Source: a virus. Taken from it: a stretch of 32,477 bases of DNA. Shown one piece after another: positions 23,115-31,434 of the stretch (positions within the stretch are counted from its first letter, which is position 1; each line of letters starts with the position of its first letter). The translations under genes and the position numbers were made by a program. The stretch is taken from the IMG/VR virus record IMGVR_UViG_3300025276_000115, positions 1 through 32,477 of that record; one strand, given 5' to 3'. The notes beneath the pieces are model-generated. The model was not told the origin of the DNA. It was given only the letters and a program-made list of their open reading frames with translations, and ran no database searches.

Positions 23115-23555
23115 CTATGCTTGGAGTAAACCGTTGTCTTTATCGAATTTAAAGCGCAATTGATCCGTTACACCGAATGGAAGAAAAGATATAGTACAAT
23201 CTATTTGAATACCTTGTTCATAAGTATCAATTTCAATAGCACTTGCTTGTATTCTAGGATCATAATTAATAATACGGGTAACGTCTTCTATAATTGCTTC
23301 TTGTACTTCGGTAGTAAACGGTTCATACAAAATATCCCAAATAATAGTACCAAATGTAGGATCACTTAACTTTTCAGTTTGACGTATGTGAAAGTGGTTT
23401 ATTAAGTCTTGCTTAATAAGTTCAAAGTCATATATGCTAAAACTTTTAGTATCTGCAACTGTAGAGAAGCCTCTATATTTTCTACCAGAACTTGCTGTCT
23501 CAGTGGGTGCATTTACTGTTACTCTTTTGTATAGATTTTTTTCTAATTGACTCAT
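23115..23555 (-). CDS. gp25: Baseplate wedge protein gp25
   Basis: A 146-residue protein of the gp25/GPW family (T4 gp25 has 132 residues), also related to TssE of type VI secretion. The core is clear: SIYDFELIKQDLINHFHIRQ (about residues 40-60), then DPTFGTIIWDILYEPFT, then EVQEAIIEDVTRIINYDPRI near residue 99. gp25 clamps the inner baseplate, holding gp6 and gp53 and starting sheath assembly. Family members usually carry an Glu-Pro-Arg core motif at the last position; here it reads Asp-Pro-Arg, a conservative change. The ATG at 23555 is preceded by AGGGT nine bases upstream, right after the gp5 stop codon, so the two genes are separated by only 14 bases. The protein ends in a TAG codon at 23115-23117. 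The assignment is firm. Confidence 0.94.
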   Translation of the reverse strand: MSQLEKNLYKRVTVNAPTETASSGRKYRGFSTVADTKSFSIYDFELIKQDLINHFHIRQTEKLSDPTFGTIIWDILYEPFTTEVQEAIIEDVTRIINYDPRIQASAIEIDTYEQGIQIDCTISFLPFGVTDQLRFKFDKDNGLLQA

Positions 23556-23569
23556 ACTGTATTTACCCT

Positions 23570-26056
23570 TTATGCTGTGCCACTAGTTTGCGATACTGTG
23601 GTTGTAGCAGCACTATTATCTGACGGTTCTGATGTTGGCGGATTGTTTTGTGCTATAAGAATTTCTTGTTCTAGAGAACGTAGTGCATCTGCTTCTTCAT
23701 TATGCATTCTATTAACAACACTTTGTCTAACAGAAGATGTACTACTTCTAAAGTATCGCATGCCATTATCTGCTCTACGCTCATTATACACTGCTCTAAT
23801 TATTGCTGCATCAGTTGGCTCAGCTATGCTTATTGGGGTGGGCGGGTAACTTAAACTAGCAAGTGCTCGTTTAAATACAGTTCCTGAGCCGCCTACACCA
23901 TGTTGAATAGAAGTAGACCATACAACATTTTTTACGGTTTCAGATCGTAGGTTAGTATCAAGTGTAGTTCTATTTGTAATTTTCTTATAAGACGGAATAT
24001 AATATTTAAGTACTGCATAGTTGTGTTGTGCTTCCACTCCTAATGCAGAGCTCATAACTTGTTTCCAAGCTGCTTTGTATGCCTGTGTTCCTGCTAACGC
24101 TGCCGATGCTCCGCCTGCTTCTTTTAATTGCGATTCTAAACTAGGATGATTTACTGATAACCATTTATGGAAATCTCCCATTGTTCCACGACAGAATTGG
24201 TAAGTTCCGTAACTATAGCCTCCAGTACTATCCCATCCAACTGTTGCAGGATTGCCCCAAGATTCATATTTTGCACTTAATGAACCTAATTCTGAATCAA
24301 AGTCAAAGTTACTTGTATATTCACCTTGCGGTACTGGTGATTGTCCATGTCCAGTTCCACCTGAACTATGTCCAGTGGTAATATTGCCACCGCTACCAGC
24401 GACATATGCACTAGTAGAAATTCGACCTTGTAAATTTTTATCAAACGTATCAGGAGTGAGTATTCGATCTGCTGATGGCAATGGGCCTGGCGATTCTCTA
24501 TCAGTATGTACTGTCTTAAATGATGCCGGATCTAAGTTTTCATGGTGTGGCCACGGTTCGTGTTGCGGTGCTCTTGTTAGAATAGACTCGTATCCGCTTA
24601 TTGCGCCGCCTGCTTGTACTCTTGGCAAGGTAACTGTGTTTAATTGTTCAACTTCTTGCGCTGGATTTGCAGTAGATGCTGGTTGCTTCGGTCCATTCAT
24701 GTGTATTTTTGTAGCAGTTTCTCTATGATCTCGGCCACTTTTAATATGTGTATAACCTTCAGCAGTTAACTTATTATCTTTACCGCTTTTAATATGCAAC
24801 GTTTTATTAGTATCAATATAGTGAGATTCTTTTACTTTTATAGAGTGATTTTTTCCTACAGTAATTTTACTATCCTGTCCTACTAGTAAATTAAAGTCGT
24901 TTTTAGATTCAATTTGTACTCTGCCGACATCATTGCCTTCGGCTCTACCAGCAGCTTTAATATTAACATTTCTGCCAGCTTCTAAGTTTATATCACGTTC
25001 GGCAGTAATATTTAAATCTGCTTCAGTCATAATACTAACACTGTCTTGTGCATGAATATCAATCTTTCCATCACTAGACATTTCGATCCAAGTAGTGCCT
25101 CTAGCATTACCGATATAGATCAAATCTTCTGAATTATGCATTAATATCTGATGACCAGTTCTAGTCCTTAAACGAAATAATTCATTTTGTGGGATTGTAT
25201 TATCGCCTCCAGTTTCGGGCGGTGTAGCACCTTTATTTTTGTAGATCGGAGGTCCTTCTTCAGCATGTGTTGCACGGACAAAGTTTTCATCTCCGTCGTC
25301 CATTACAAATGCCGATCCTCCTAATCTATTGGAAGGAACTTTAACTTTCGAACCGGTGCTGCCAATTTCCATAGAAGGCGCACCATCTCTGTAATCTTTA
25401 GGGCCTGGAGAACTAATACCAAATACCATACTTGGCATTTCTCGCCTAGCACTACTTGTAGTTGTCCCTCTAGATTCGTCATTTAATAAACCTTGTACTT
25501 CTAATGTTTCTGTGAAGTCTTTATTGTAGGGCTTGTTAAACAGTGTAGGATCTACTTTTGCTCCAGTTTCAATTGCTTTGTTATATTCGCCTACTGGAAG
25601 TTTTCTTCCTTTTAAGTTTGGAGGCGTGATTCCTGTTGTATTTTGTGTAGACGCTTTACCATCTGGAACAGCAAAGTTCATATAATCTGCAGGGATACAT
25701 CCGATCCAATAACCGAAGTTTGCGTTTCCTTCTGCGAACATAACAAGTACTTTGGTTCCTACATCTGGCGGTACCATCCACATACCGTATGCTTTTTGTG
25801 TATGCTCATATCCGTCATTTGCTGTAAGTGCTGCATTAGGAGTTACTCCATAAAACGGGCTTAAATATCTAACATTTAACAACTGTCCAGTGCGCTCTGG
25901 AGTACCAGCGGAACTAGTGTACTTTAGTAGTTCAACAGTTAGACCACCCATATATCGAGTGTCAAGGTTGTTAACTACAATAGCTTCGTATGGTCCTGAA
26001 TCTTTAAATCCAGTGGTCATACCTGCTGCTGTTCTTGTATAATTTCCCGTTGCCAT
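23570..26056 (-). CDS. gp5: Central spike protein gp5-type with C-terminal cell-wall hydrolase-like domain
   Basis: An 828-residue protein. Residues about 20-130 look like the gp5/VgrG OB-fold: YEAIVVNNLDTRYMGGLTVE, then VPPDVGTKVLVMFAEGN and YWIGCIP. Residues about 330-455 form short repeated beta segments (DLNITAERDINLEAGRNVNI and several more) expected of the triple-stranded beta-helix needle. After a flexible linker, residues about 575-790 carry a domain with LSAKYESWGNP, GGYSYGTYQF and a helical tail. This pattern resembles muramidase or transglycosylase-type domains attached to spike and VgrG proteins, with Glu598 in KYES as candidate catalytic residue. The spike pierces the outer membrane and the hydrolase would open the peptidoglycan during injection. 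In T4 gp5 the lysozyme lies between OB-fold and needle; here it follows the needle. Start ATG at 26056 has AGGA 11 bases upstream. The spike call is strong; the enzyme class is tentative. Confidence 0.88.
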   Translation of the reverse strand: MATGNYTRTAAGMTTGFKDSGPYEAIVVNNLDTRYMGGLTVELLKYTSSAGTPERTGQLLNVRYLSPFYGVTPNAALTANDGYEHTQKAYGMWMVPPDVGTKVLVMFAEGNANFGYWIGCIPADYMNFAVPDGKASTQNTTGITPPNLKGRKLPVGEYNKAIETGAKVDPTLFNKPYNKDFTETLEVQGLLNDESRGTTTSSARREMPSMVFGISSPGPKDYRDGAPSMEIGSTGSKVKVPSNRLGGSAFVMDDGDENFVRATHAEEGPPIYKNKGATPPETGGDNTIPQNELFRLRTRTGHQILMHNSEDLIYIGNARGTTWIEMSSDGKIDIHAQDSVSIMTEADLNITAERDINLEAGRNVNIKAAGRAEGNDVGRVQIESKNDFNLLVGQDSKITVGKNHSIKVKESHYIDTNKTLHIKSGKDNKLTAEGYTHIKSGRDHRETATKIHMNGPKQPASTANPAQEVEQLNTVTLPRVQAGGAISGYESILTRAPQHEPWPHHENLDPASFKTVHTDRESPGPLPSADRILTPDTFDKNLQGRISTSAYVAGSGGNITTGHSSGGTGHGQSPVPQGEYTSNFDFDSELGSLSAKYESWGNPATVGWDSTGGYSYGTYQFCRGTMGDFHKWLSVNHPSLESQLKEAGGASAALAGTQAYKAAWKQVMSSALGVEAQHNYAVLKYYIPSYKKITNRTTLDTNLRSETVKNVVWSTSIQHGVGGSGTVFKRALASLSYPPTPISIAEPTDAAIIRAVYNERRADNGMRYFRSSTSSVRQSVVNRMHNEEADALRSLEQEILIAQNNPPTSEPSDNSAATTTVSQTSGTA

Positions 26057-26083
26057 ATTTATTGTAGTCCTATATTATTAAGG

Positions 26084-27082
26084 TTAAATCGTAACCACTT
26101 TTTTGCCTGTGTTGAAATCGTATCTGTCAAATCCTGCTTTAAGTGGCTCATATTTATATACGCTTGGCGATTGGTTATCAGTTGCCGATGTGTCCACTGT
26201 ATCTGTTGTTACTGTATTAGGTTTAACAGTTTCTGGAAAGTCAGGACCTGCGCCGCCAAATGCGTCTAGCGCAGTTGAGGCAGTTTCTGCTGCTTTAGTG
26301 CGTAATGCAGATATTGCATCGTCTGGTCCAAGAACCTTTGTTACTGTGTTATCTACTCCAGGAGCATTCTCTGGTAAACACGGAGGAAGACCTTCCTCTC
26401 CAGGTAATATTGCTCCTGGAATTAATTCGCCTATGCCACCAAAAGCACTTAACTTGTCGTTAAGAAGTGACTTTGCTTTATCCTGAAGCTTTCCTTTAAT
26501 TATATCTACACTAGGAATTTTTCCAACAACTACTTCGCTTATTGTCGAAGTGCCTGCATTCTTCGCAATATTAGTAACAGAAGTGTCAATTGTTACTCCT
26601 GCTGTACTAGAAGTAGAACTTTTTTCAGTTACAGGACGCTCGTTACTCAAACTGGTAAGTGGCTTAAACACAGGAACACCGTTAGCAAGGTATACTACTT
26701 GTTTTTCAGAAAATTTAGCTATTTTCAGTAATTCAGGTGTCGCTAACTGTATTTTTAAAGCATCTGGATCTAGGCGTTTCAACCACTGGTGTAATGGCCT
26801 AAAGTAACCGTTTAAAGTGCCGCCTGTTGTATATACTGTTTCTCCAACATACCACTGGTCATTAGTAGACCAAGTGACATTATTAAGTGTTACGTCGACT
26901 GGATCTACTACTATAAATATTCTAATGCTCCTACCGTCCCAAGACAATTGGGCATCGTCAAGAGTTTGATAAACTAAAGTATTATTTTCGTTTCGCCATC
27001 CATCTGCACTACTCCACGGAACTGCATCGCCTTGCTCTGTTTGTGCGCCAATAGTTTCTGGTGTTTCGTCTTCTTCAATCAT
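26084..27082 (-). CDS. Unknown baseplate-associated protein between hub and spike genes
   Basis: A 332-residue protein that I do not recognise. The N-terminal third is acidic and rich in tryptophan and beta structure: WDGRSIRIFIVVDPVDVTLN, then WYVGETVYTTGG, then FRPLHQWLKRLDPDALKIQL (to about residue 120). From about residue 145 onward it is rich in serine, threonine and valine and probably flexible; a proline-rich stretch with PGEEGLPPCLPENAPG lies near residue 230. It has no signal peptide or membrane segment. The ATG at 27082 directly follows the TAA of the hub-like gene, and AGGAT lies 8 bases upstream, so the two are probably translated together. Its position between a hub-like gene and the spike gene suggests a small hub or spike accessory protein, which is inference only. 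Confidence 0.7.
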   Translation of the reverse strand: MIEEDETPETIGAQTEQGDAVPWSSADGWRNENNTLVYQTLDDAQLSWDGRSIRIFIVVDPVDVTLNNVTWSTNDQWYVGETVYTTGGTLNGYFRPLHQWLKRLDPDALKIQLATPELLKIAKFSEKQVVYLANGVPVFKPLTSLSNERPVTEKSSTSSTAGVTIDTSVTNIAKNAGTSTISEVVVGKIPSVDIIKGKLQDKAKSLLNDKLSAFGGIGELIPGAILPGEEGLPPCLPENAPGVDNTVTKVLGPDDAISALRTKAAETASTALDAFGGAGPDFPETVKPNTVTTDTVDTSATDNQSPSVYKYEPLKAGFDRYDFNTGKKVVTI

Positions 27083-30000
27083 TTATGTAGATCCTAATAT
27101 CCCTTTAACTTTAGCTTTGCCTGCATTTGAAACTGCTGCTATTTGTGTACTAGCAACGTTTTTACTATTTACAGCAAGTGAAGCTGTTACTGCATTAGTA
27201 TTGAGTTGGGCGGTTGCAAGACTAGCTTGGAGACCAGTAGGAGTGTAACCTCCTGATGCAGCAACTCCAATGCCGCCTATTGCATCACTAGCAAGTGATG
27301 CAATAGCAAGTCCTCCAACTCCAGGTATTTTACTAGCGATTGCGCCAAATGCTACATCGCCTATTGCTTTTGGAATAATTTTACTTAAATCTACAGCCTT
27401 CACTAAACCAAAGTCTACGCCAGCTACTTCAGATTTTATATTGCCAAATGTATCTTTTACAAGATTTTCTACTTGTTGCAATGCATTTATTTCTTTAGCA
27501 GTTACGTCTGCTGCTATGGTTGGGTTAATATTCCTAACATCATCTTGTGTAGGCGCAGGAATGCAATCTATTCCTGGTCTTATGGCGCCGACTGTTCCGT
27601 CACTCCTAACTTGAGTTTTGCCGTTCTTTACATCACCATTTACACTAACAAAGGCACTGTTGCCTGATGTTGCTGCATCATTTTGCTTTTTACGTCTTAT
27701 TAGTTTTAAAGTTTGTCTGAACTGACCTTTACTAAATGAATTTGTAACTGCCCAAGCTTGGAATAACCCACTAAACTGTGGAACAATTTGTGGCATTTCC
27801 ATTGTTGCTCCTTTAATTTGATAATCAAAAGGTGTTTTAAAGTTTACATCAAGAAATACTGGTCCTTTATGATATGGCATAGTACCTTCAGCGGTAATAT
27901 TAGGATTAAATCCTGTTTTTGCTACGTAGTTTCCTATTTCTTGCGGGATGAAAAACGGGTCACCGTAAATTTCCATCTCAGCAGATATCATGTCTATTGG
28001 TAAGTTTGTAATTCTGTCATGAAACATTTCAGCAACTTGTCTGCGTATGTCCGAGCTATATGTTCCAGCAGGAAGAGCTACGGCAGTGTCTGTTTGGGTG
28101 CCTCCGCTAGCTTCTTCTTTGGTTGTTGCATCATTGTCAGTAGTTGGTCCTGCTCCAGGTTGCGCTGGTTTAGTGATTGTTCCAGAGTCTACATCAGCAA
28201 CTGGTCCAGCGCCTGCTCCATAGCTTGCTAATGCAGTAGACATAAATGCATTATTAAAGTTAATATCAAAGCTTAAAATGTCTTCGTTTTTTCCTGTATA
28301 AATGTAGTTGTATTCCTTAACAGCTTCCTTTGTTAGCCCAACAGTGTTTTTAGGAGTTTTATTATGTCCGATAGTAACGGCAGAGTCTACTTCGTAAGTC
28401 TCAACACTATACACATAAACTTTAGGCTTTTGTCCTTGTTGTAATTCAGAAAGTTCGCCATCATCAATGAATACATATGTGTTAATCTTAAACCATTTAT
28501 TTAATCCGTTTTCAGATTCTTCTGTGGAGTTCTCAGCGGCATACTCTGTTTGGACTACTAGTTTTTCAATAATGCTAGTAATTTTCTCATTTTGAGAAAA
28601 CATATACTCTCTTGCTTTATCTGCTGACTGAGCATCTGATGCGCTGCGATCAGATTTGCCTGTGTCTGGATTAATTATTTGTATCGGATCAGCTTCTTTT
28701 TTGTTTCCTGCTGCATTAGTATCTTCATTAAGTGAGCTAGTTCCAATTGCATTCATTAAAGAAATATCTTCAGCAAATGTTTTTAACACTTCATAAGTAG
28801 ACGATGCAGGTTTAATTGTTATAATTTTTGTAGAATATTGAGCGCCGCGTAAGCCGTCATCAGGACCTGCATTTCCTGCTTTTTGTTGAGCAAGTTCTTC
28901 TGGTGATGTAGTAAATGCAGTGTCTGTAACTACTCCTTTATGTAATGCATCGAGTAGCATGCGTCTCTCTTTAGGAAAGGTTACAAGGAATCTGTCGCCT
29001 GGGGCCATTGCACCCGAAAATTCCATATCTTGTAAGTGTCCGTTTATTGCTGATGTTAAAGAATTATCATTTGTTTCAAGAACTTCATGTAAAAAAGTTC
29101 CTGATGTTTTAACTGGGGTTTTTATTTTATTAATTTTATCTGATAGTCCTGCTTCACTCATCGGTATTGCTTTTACTGCATAACTGCTGCCTTGGCCAGA
29201 CACCTTAAAATCCATATTAATAAATTTAATTGGCATAAAGATAGGGCGATCTTCATAAGGATTAATAACTGACGTTCTAATTTCTGAAGTTTCGGGTTCC
29301 CATCCTATAAATTCAATCTTTAAACAGAACGGAGCGTCTAGATAATTTTTATATCCTGCTGTAGACGCTGAGCCGACGATAGCTTGTATAAAGTTGCCCA
29401 TGCTATATGGCTCAAGTACATTAAACTCTATCGATGTGCCTAATGCAACTCTAGTATTTGGATTTGGAGCAACAACTGCATCGACGTTTAAATCATCAAT
29501 ATAATATTCTGCGTGTGTTTGTGATCCGTCCTGGTGATGATTTGCTGCAACGTTGCCAGCGTGTTCATCAAACACTTGATATCGTTTGCCTAGGTCGCCG
29601 CCGCTGCTTTGTATTATATAATTCTTAAAGCCGCCGGCATCTCTGTATAAGTCTGGATTATTATATTCAGCAGTGTCAAGTATTCCTAACGTAATTTTAT
29701 AGTTAAAGCTTTCGTATTTTCTTAACGGGTTTGGAATTTTGCTCGACGAAGTATCATTGCCGTTGTACACATCTACTGGGCCGTCATCGATATAATTAAA
29801 TAACGTATTATTCTTTGTACTTTGGTATTGACTAGTTGTTAGAGAAAATTGTTCTCCGACAATACCTTGAAGTTCAGCTGCTCCTCGTTCGACTACTTTT
29901 AAAGCAGGTCCTTTTAAACCTAAAAGTTCAGGAGCGCCTCCTATTAATCCTTTTAGTTTATTTTCAGCTAGTCCTAGCAAGCCGCTGCCGCCTAGTAACG

Positions 30001-30214
30001 CGCCTATAGCTGCGCCTTTTTTACCGTCAAGCACGGCCCCTATAGCTGCGCCTTTTAATGCTGCACCGAATTTATTAGCACTTAATGATCCGCCAGGAGA
30101 GGGTATTTTAGTATTAATAGATGCACCGACTTTTGCACTAACTGTACTAATCGCTGTGTTAACCGAGCTGTTGACTGCACTTGTAACTGCTGCTTTTAAT
30201 TTAATAGCTGGCAT
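27083..30214 (-). CDS. Large virion protein, candidate baseplate hub (gp27 role)
   Basis: A 1043-residue protein. Near residues 48-80 it has a 12-residue tandem repeat with GAAIGAVL and GAAIGALL, a glycine-zipper-like pattern that can pack against membranes or helices. Residues about 155-400 hold a beta-rich domain with RKYESFNYKITLGIL, YSMGNFIQAI, LKIEFIGWEPE and INMDFKVSGQGSSYAVKAIP. About residues 750-870 contain IDMISAEMEIYGDPFFIPQE and VFLDVNFKTPFDY, a pattern seen in hub proteins of contractile tails. The C-terminus is alanine- and glycine-rich. The gene lies just upstream of the spike operon members, as expected for the protein joining tube and spike (T4 gp27). Its length is well above T4 gp27 (about 390 residues). 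Start ATG at 30214 follows the gp53 stop by one base, with GGGA upstream. Virion role is likely; hub function is inferred. Confidence 0.75.
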   Translation of the reverse strand: MPAIKLKAAVTSAVNSSVNTAISTVSAKVGASINTKIPSPGGSLSANKFGAALKGAAIGAVLDGKKGAAIGALLGGSGLLGLAENKLKGLIGGAPELLGLKGPALKVVERGAAELQGIVGEQFSLTTSQYQSTKNNTLFNYIDDGPVDVYNGNDTSSSKIPNPLRKYESFNYKITLGILDTAEYNNPDLYRDAGGFKNYIIQSSGGDLGKRYQVFDEHAGNVAANHHQDGSQTHAEYYIDDLNVDAVVAPNPNTRVALGTSIEFNVLEPYSMGNFIQAIVGSASTAGYKNYLDAPFCLKIEFIGWEPETSEIRTSVINPYEDRPIFMPIKFINMDFKVSGQGSSYAVKAIPMSEAGLSDKINKIKTPVKTSGTFLHEVLETNDNSLTSAINGHLQDMEFSGAMAPGDRFLVTFPKERRMLLDALHKGVVTDTAFTTSPEELAQQKAGNAGPDDGLRGAQYSTKIITIKPASSTYEVLKTFAEDISLMNAIGTSSLNEDTNAAGNKKEADPIQIINPDTGKSDRSASDAQSADKAREYMFSQNEKITSIIEKLVVQTEYAAENSTEESENGLNKWFKINTYVFIDDGELSELQQGQKPKVYVYSVETYEVDSAVTIGHNKTPKNTVGLTKEAVKEYNYIYTGKNEDILSFDINFNNAFMSTALASYGAGAGPVADVDSGTITKPAQPGAGPTTDNDATTKEEASGGTQTDTAVALPAGTYSSDIRRQVAEMFHDRITNLPIDMISAEMEIYGDPFFIPQEIGNYVAKTGFNPNITAEGTMPYHKGPVFLDVNFKTPFDYQIKGATMEMPQIVPQFSGLFQAWAVTNSFSKGQFRQTLKLIRRKKQNDAATSGNSAFVSVNGDVKNGKTQVRSDGTVGAIRPGIDCIPAPTQDDVRNINPTIAADVTAKEINALQQVENLVKDTFGNIKSEVAGVDFGLVKAVDLSKIIPKAIGDVAFGAIASKIPGVGGLAIASLASDAIGGIGVAASGGYTPTGLQASLATAQLNTNAVTASLAVNSKNVASTQIAAVSNAGKAKVKGILGST
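30003..30056 (-). repeat. 36-base tandem duplication in the hub-like gene
   Basis: Two identical 18-base copies (30003-30020 and 30039-30056) are 36 bases apart and encode the repeated KGAAIGA segment of the glycine-zipper-like region. Confidence 0.8.
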
Positions 30215-30215
30215 A

Positions 30216-30512
30216 TTAGATTCCCAACGTAGTTCTGAGTGATGTTTCGTCAGGAATATATATCTTTGTTCCTGCTACAAAATCAAATACTGGATCTTTT
30301 AAAATATCTAAATTACGCTGGGCAAATACCCACCATAATTCTTTCCTACCGTATACAATGTGCGCAAGTAAATCAGGACGGTATGTATATTCAGGTGTTA
30401 TTGTAAACAAAATATCTTTACCGCTTATAGGTACTGGACGCGGTACCAATACATCTAAATATCCAGTAGAAGTTATCGGTGTAGCTGCATACGGACTTAA
30501 ACCATTACTCAT
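30216..30512 (-). CDS. gp53: Baseplate wedge protein gp53-type, LysM-like
   Basis: A 98-residue protein. Residues about 40-92 read PEYTYRPDLLAHIVYGRKEL, WWVFAQRN, then DPVFDFVAGTKIYIP. This is the LysM-like fold shared by T4 gp53 and small tail proteins of the X type, which sit at the tube-sheath junction of the inner baseplate and hold gp6 and gp25. T4 gp53 has about 196 residues, so this protein is roughly half that size and seems to consist of the LysM-like part alone with a short N-terminal arm. The ATG at 30512 overlaps the stop codon of the upstream gene (TAATG), with a GAGGGA site before it, indicating coupled translation. The neighbours (tube junction protein before, hub-like protein after) fit a baseplate role. 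Confidence 0.8.
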   Translation of the reverse strand: MSNGLSPYAATPITSTGYLDVLVPRPVPISGKDILFTITPEYTYRPDLLAHIVYGRKELWWVFAQRNLDILKDPVFDFVAGTKIYIPDETSLRTTLGI

Positions 30513-31351
30513 TATACAAATCCCTCATCGCCGCCAGTATGGTTACCGCTGGCGAATTTATTTAAACTAAAGCCTGCTTGCGAACGTCTTGCATATTGCG
30601 GCTGTAATGTTACTGTAATCGAACTTTGTGTAGGAACATAGTTAGTGTGTCCATCTATTGCACACTCAATATAATCAACATCAACTGGCAAGTCAGTTGT
30701 AAAGTTTGTTATTACTACAGGTATATCATTTAATACATGTTTACCATAGCCATTTAATCTGCATACAACTGGTGGAGCACCTAATGGCTTGCTATTACCG
30801 TAAAACATCTTTGTTGCACTTCTTAAAAAGTGCAAACATCCAATCCAATATCTTGCATCGTTTTCATTTTCTTGAAAAAACTCGCCTGTAAGTGTAATTG
30901 CATCTACTTGACTACTTTCATATGCATTATACACATAGTTTGTATGCGTTGGCTGCACAGCAGCATAGTTTGCACTGTGACTTAATAATACTGTAGGGTT
31001 AAACGGAAATATCATTCTATTTCCTGTTGCGTTTGGATTTGATCCGTTATCTAGCAAAGGCTTAATAACATTTCCAACGTGAAACAGGGAAGGAACACTT
31101 ATACTAACTCTCCAGTCGCCGGTTTCTGTATTTGTAATGTTAGAAGAAATAAGTGCTCGCGAGACTGTTCTGCCGTCATTGCCAAAGCCAGCAGTTTCGT
31201 TAATAAAATTAGCTGCTAATTTTCCTAGCGGGCCAAGGCTTCCGAGTTTTTGTGTTACTGCATCCAATGCAGCACCTTGAACTTTGCTTTTTACATCGCT
31301 TACAATGCTGCTCATAAAATTCGAAGCTGAAGATTTTATTGAAAAGGCCAT
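30512..31351 (-). CDS. gp48: Baseplate tail-tube cap/junction protein (gp48/gp54 type)
   Basis: A 279-residue protein, first gene of the minus-strand operon. Residues about 80-230 contain TGDWRVSISVPS, MIFPFNPTVLLSHSANY, YWIGCLHFLRSATKMFYG, then PPVVCRLNGYG and LPVDVDYIECAIDG, and close to the end ITVTLQPQYARRS. I associate this set of motifs with the gp48/gp54 proteins of marine T4-like phages. These are tube-like proteins on top of the hub that start tail-tube polymerisation. T4 gp48 and gp54 have about 364 and 320 residues; only one such gene is visible here, so which of the two it matches is uncertain. The N-terminus is an amphipathic helix-like, alanine-rich stretch. AGGAGA lies 11 bases before the ATG at 31351, directly downstream of a CTAAATA late-type motif. 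Confidence 0.7.
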   Translation of the reverse strand: MAFSIKSSASNFMSSIVSDVKSKVQGAALDAVTQKLGSLGPLGKLAANFINETAGFGNDGRTVSRALISSNITNTETGDWRVSISVPSLFHVGNVIKPLLDNGSNPNATGNRMIFPFNPTVLLSHSANYAAVQPTHTNYVYNAYESSQVDAITLTGEFFQENENDARYWIGCLHFLRSATKMFYGNSKPLGAPPVVCRLNGYGKHVLNDIPVVITNFTTDLPVDVDYIECAIDGHTNYVPTQSSITVTLQPQYARRSQAGFSLNKFASGNHTGGDEGFV

Positions 31352-31375
31352 AATTTATTTTGTCTCCTATACTAC

Positions 31376-31382
31376 TATTTAG
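31376..31382 (-). promoter_or_regulatory. Late promoter-like motif of the baseplate operon
   Basis: On the minus strand the bases read CTAAATA, followed by GTAGTAT and AGGAGA. T4-type late promoters are a single TATAAATA-like box recognised by gp55, with transcription starting about six bases later. That start would fall just before the ribosome site at 31363-31368 and give a leader of about 18 bases. The motif touches the -35 box of the gp55 promoter on the other strand. Confidence 0.55.
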
Positions 31383-31411
31383 TTGACAAAATTAAGTAAG
31401 TAGTTTATAAT
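31383..31411 (+). promoter_or_regulatory. Consensus sigma70-type promoter of gp55
   Basis: TTGACA at 31383-31388 and TATAAT at 31406-31411 are separated by 17 bases, a perfect match to the bacterial housekeeping promoter consensus at both boxes. Transcription should start near 31418. This implies that unmodified host RNA polymerase transcribes gp55 before the late switch. Confidence 0.88.
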
Positions 31412-31424
31412 AAGTATAACAAAT

Positions 31425-31428
31425 GGAG
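31425..31428 (+). promoter_or_regulatory. Ribosome binding site deciding the gp55 start
   Basis: GGAG ends 6 bases before the ATG at 31435. The alternative in-frame ATG at 31423 overlaps this site, has no ribosome site of its own, and would begin about 5 bases after the predicted transcript start. The 31435 start is therefore preferred. Confidence 0.75.
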
Positions 31429-31434
31429 AATAAT

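Noticed and set aside
23560-23566. GTAAATA motif just before gp25 as a late promoter
   Set aside because: It lies only four bases before the ATG, so a T4-type start would fall in the start codon and lose the ribosome site. It may still be a chance resemblance around the AGGGT site.
24252-24728. 158-codon open frame on the plus strand inside the spike gene
   Set aside because: Antisense to a well-supported gp5-type gene; no recognisable domain and no promoter or ribosome site.
26073-26080. TAATAATA before the spike gene as a late promoter
   Set aside because: Two differences from the T4 late box and a position partly in AT-rich filler; too weak to list, although it is followed by AGGA like the better candidates.
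26103-26486. 127-codon plus-strand frame inside the 332-residue gene
   Set aside because: Antisense shadow of a Ser/Thr/Pro-rich coding region; composition follows the opposite strand.
31423-31434. Upstream ATG as the gp55 start
   Set aside because: It has no ribosome site, overlaps the GGAG that serves the next in-frame ATG, and would begin about five bases after the predicted transcript start.
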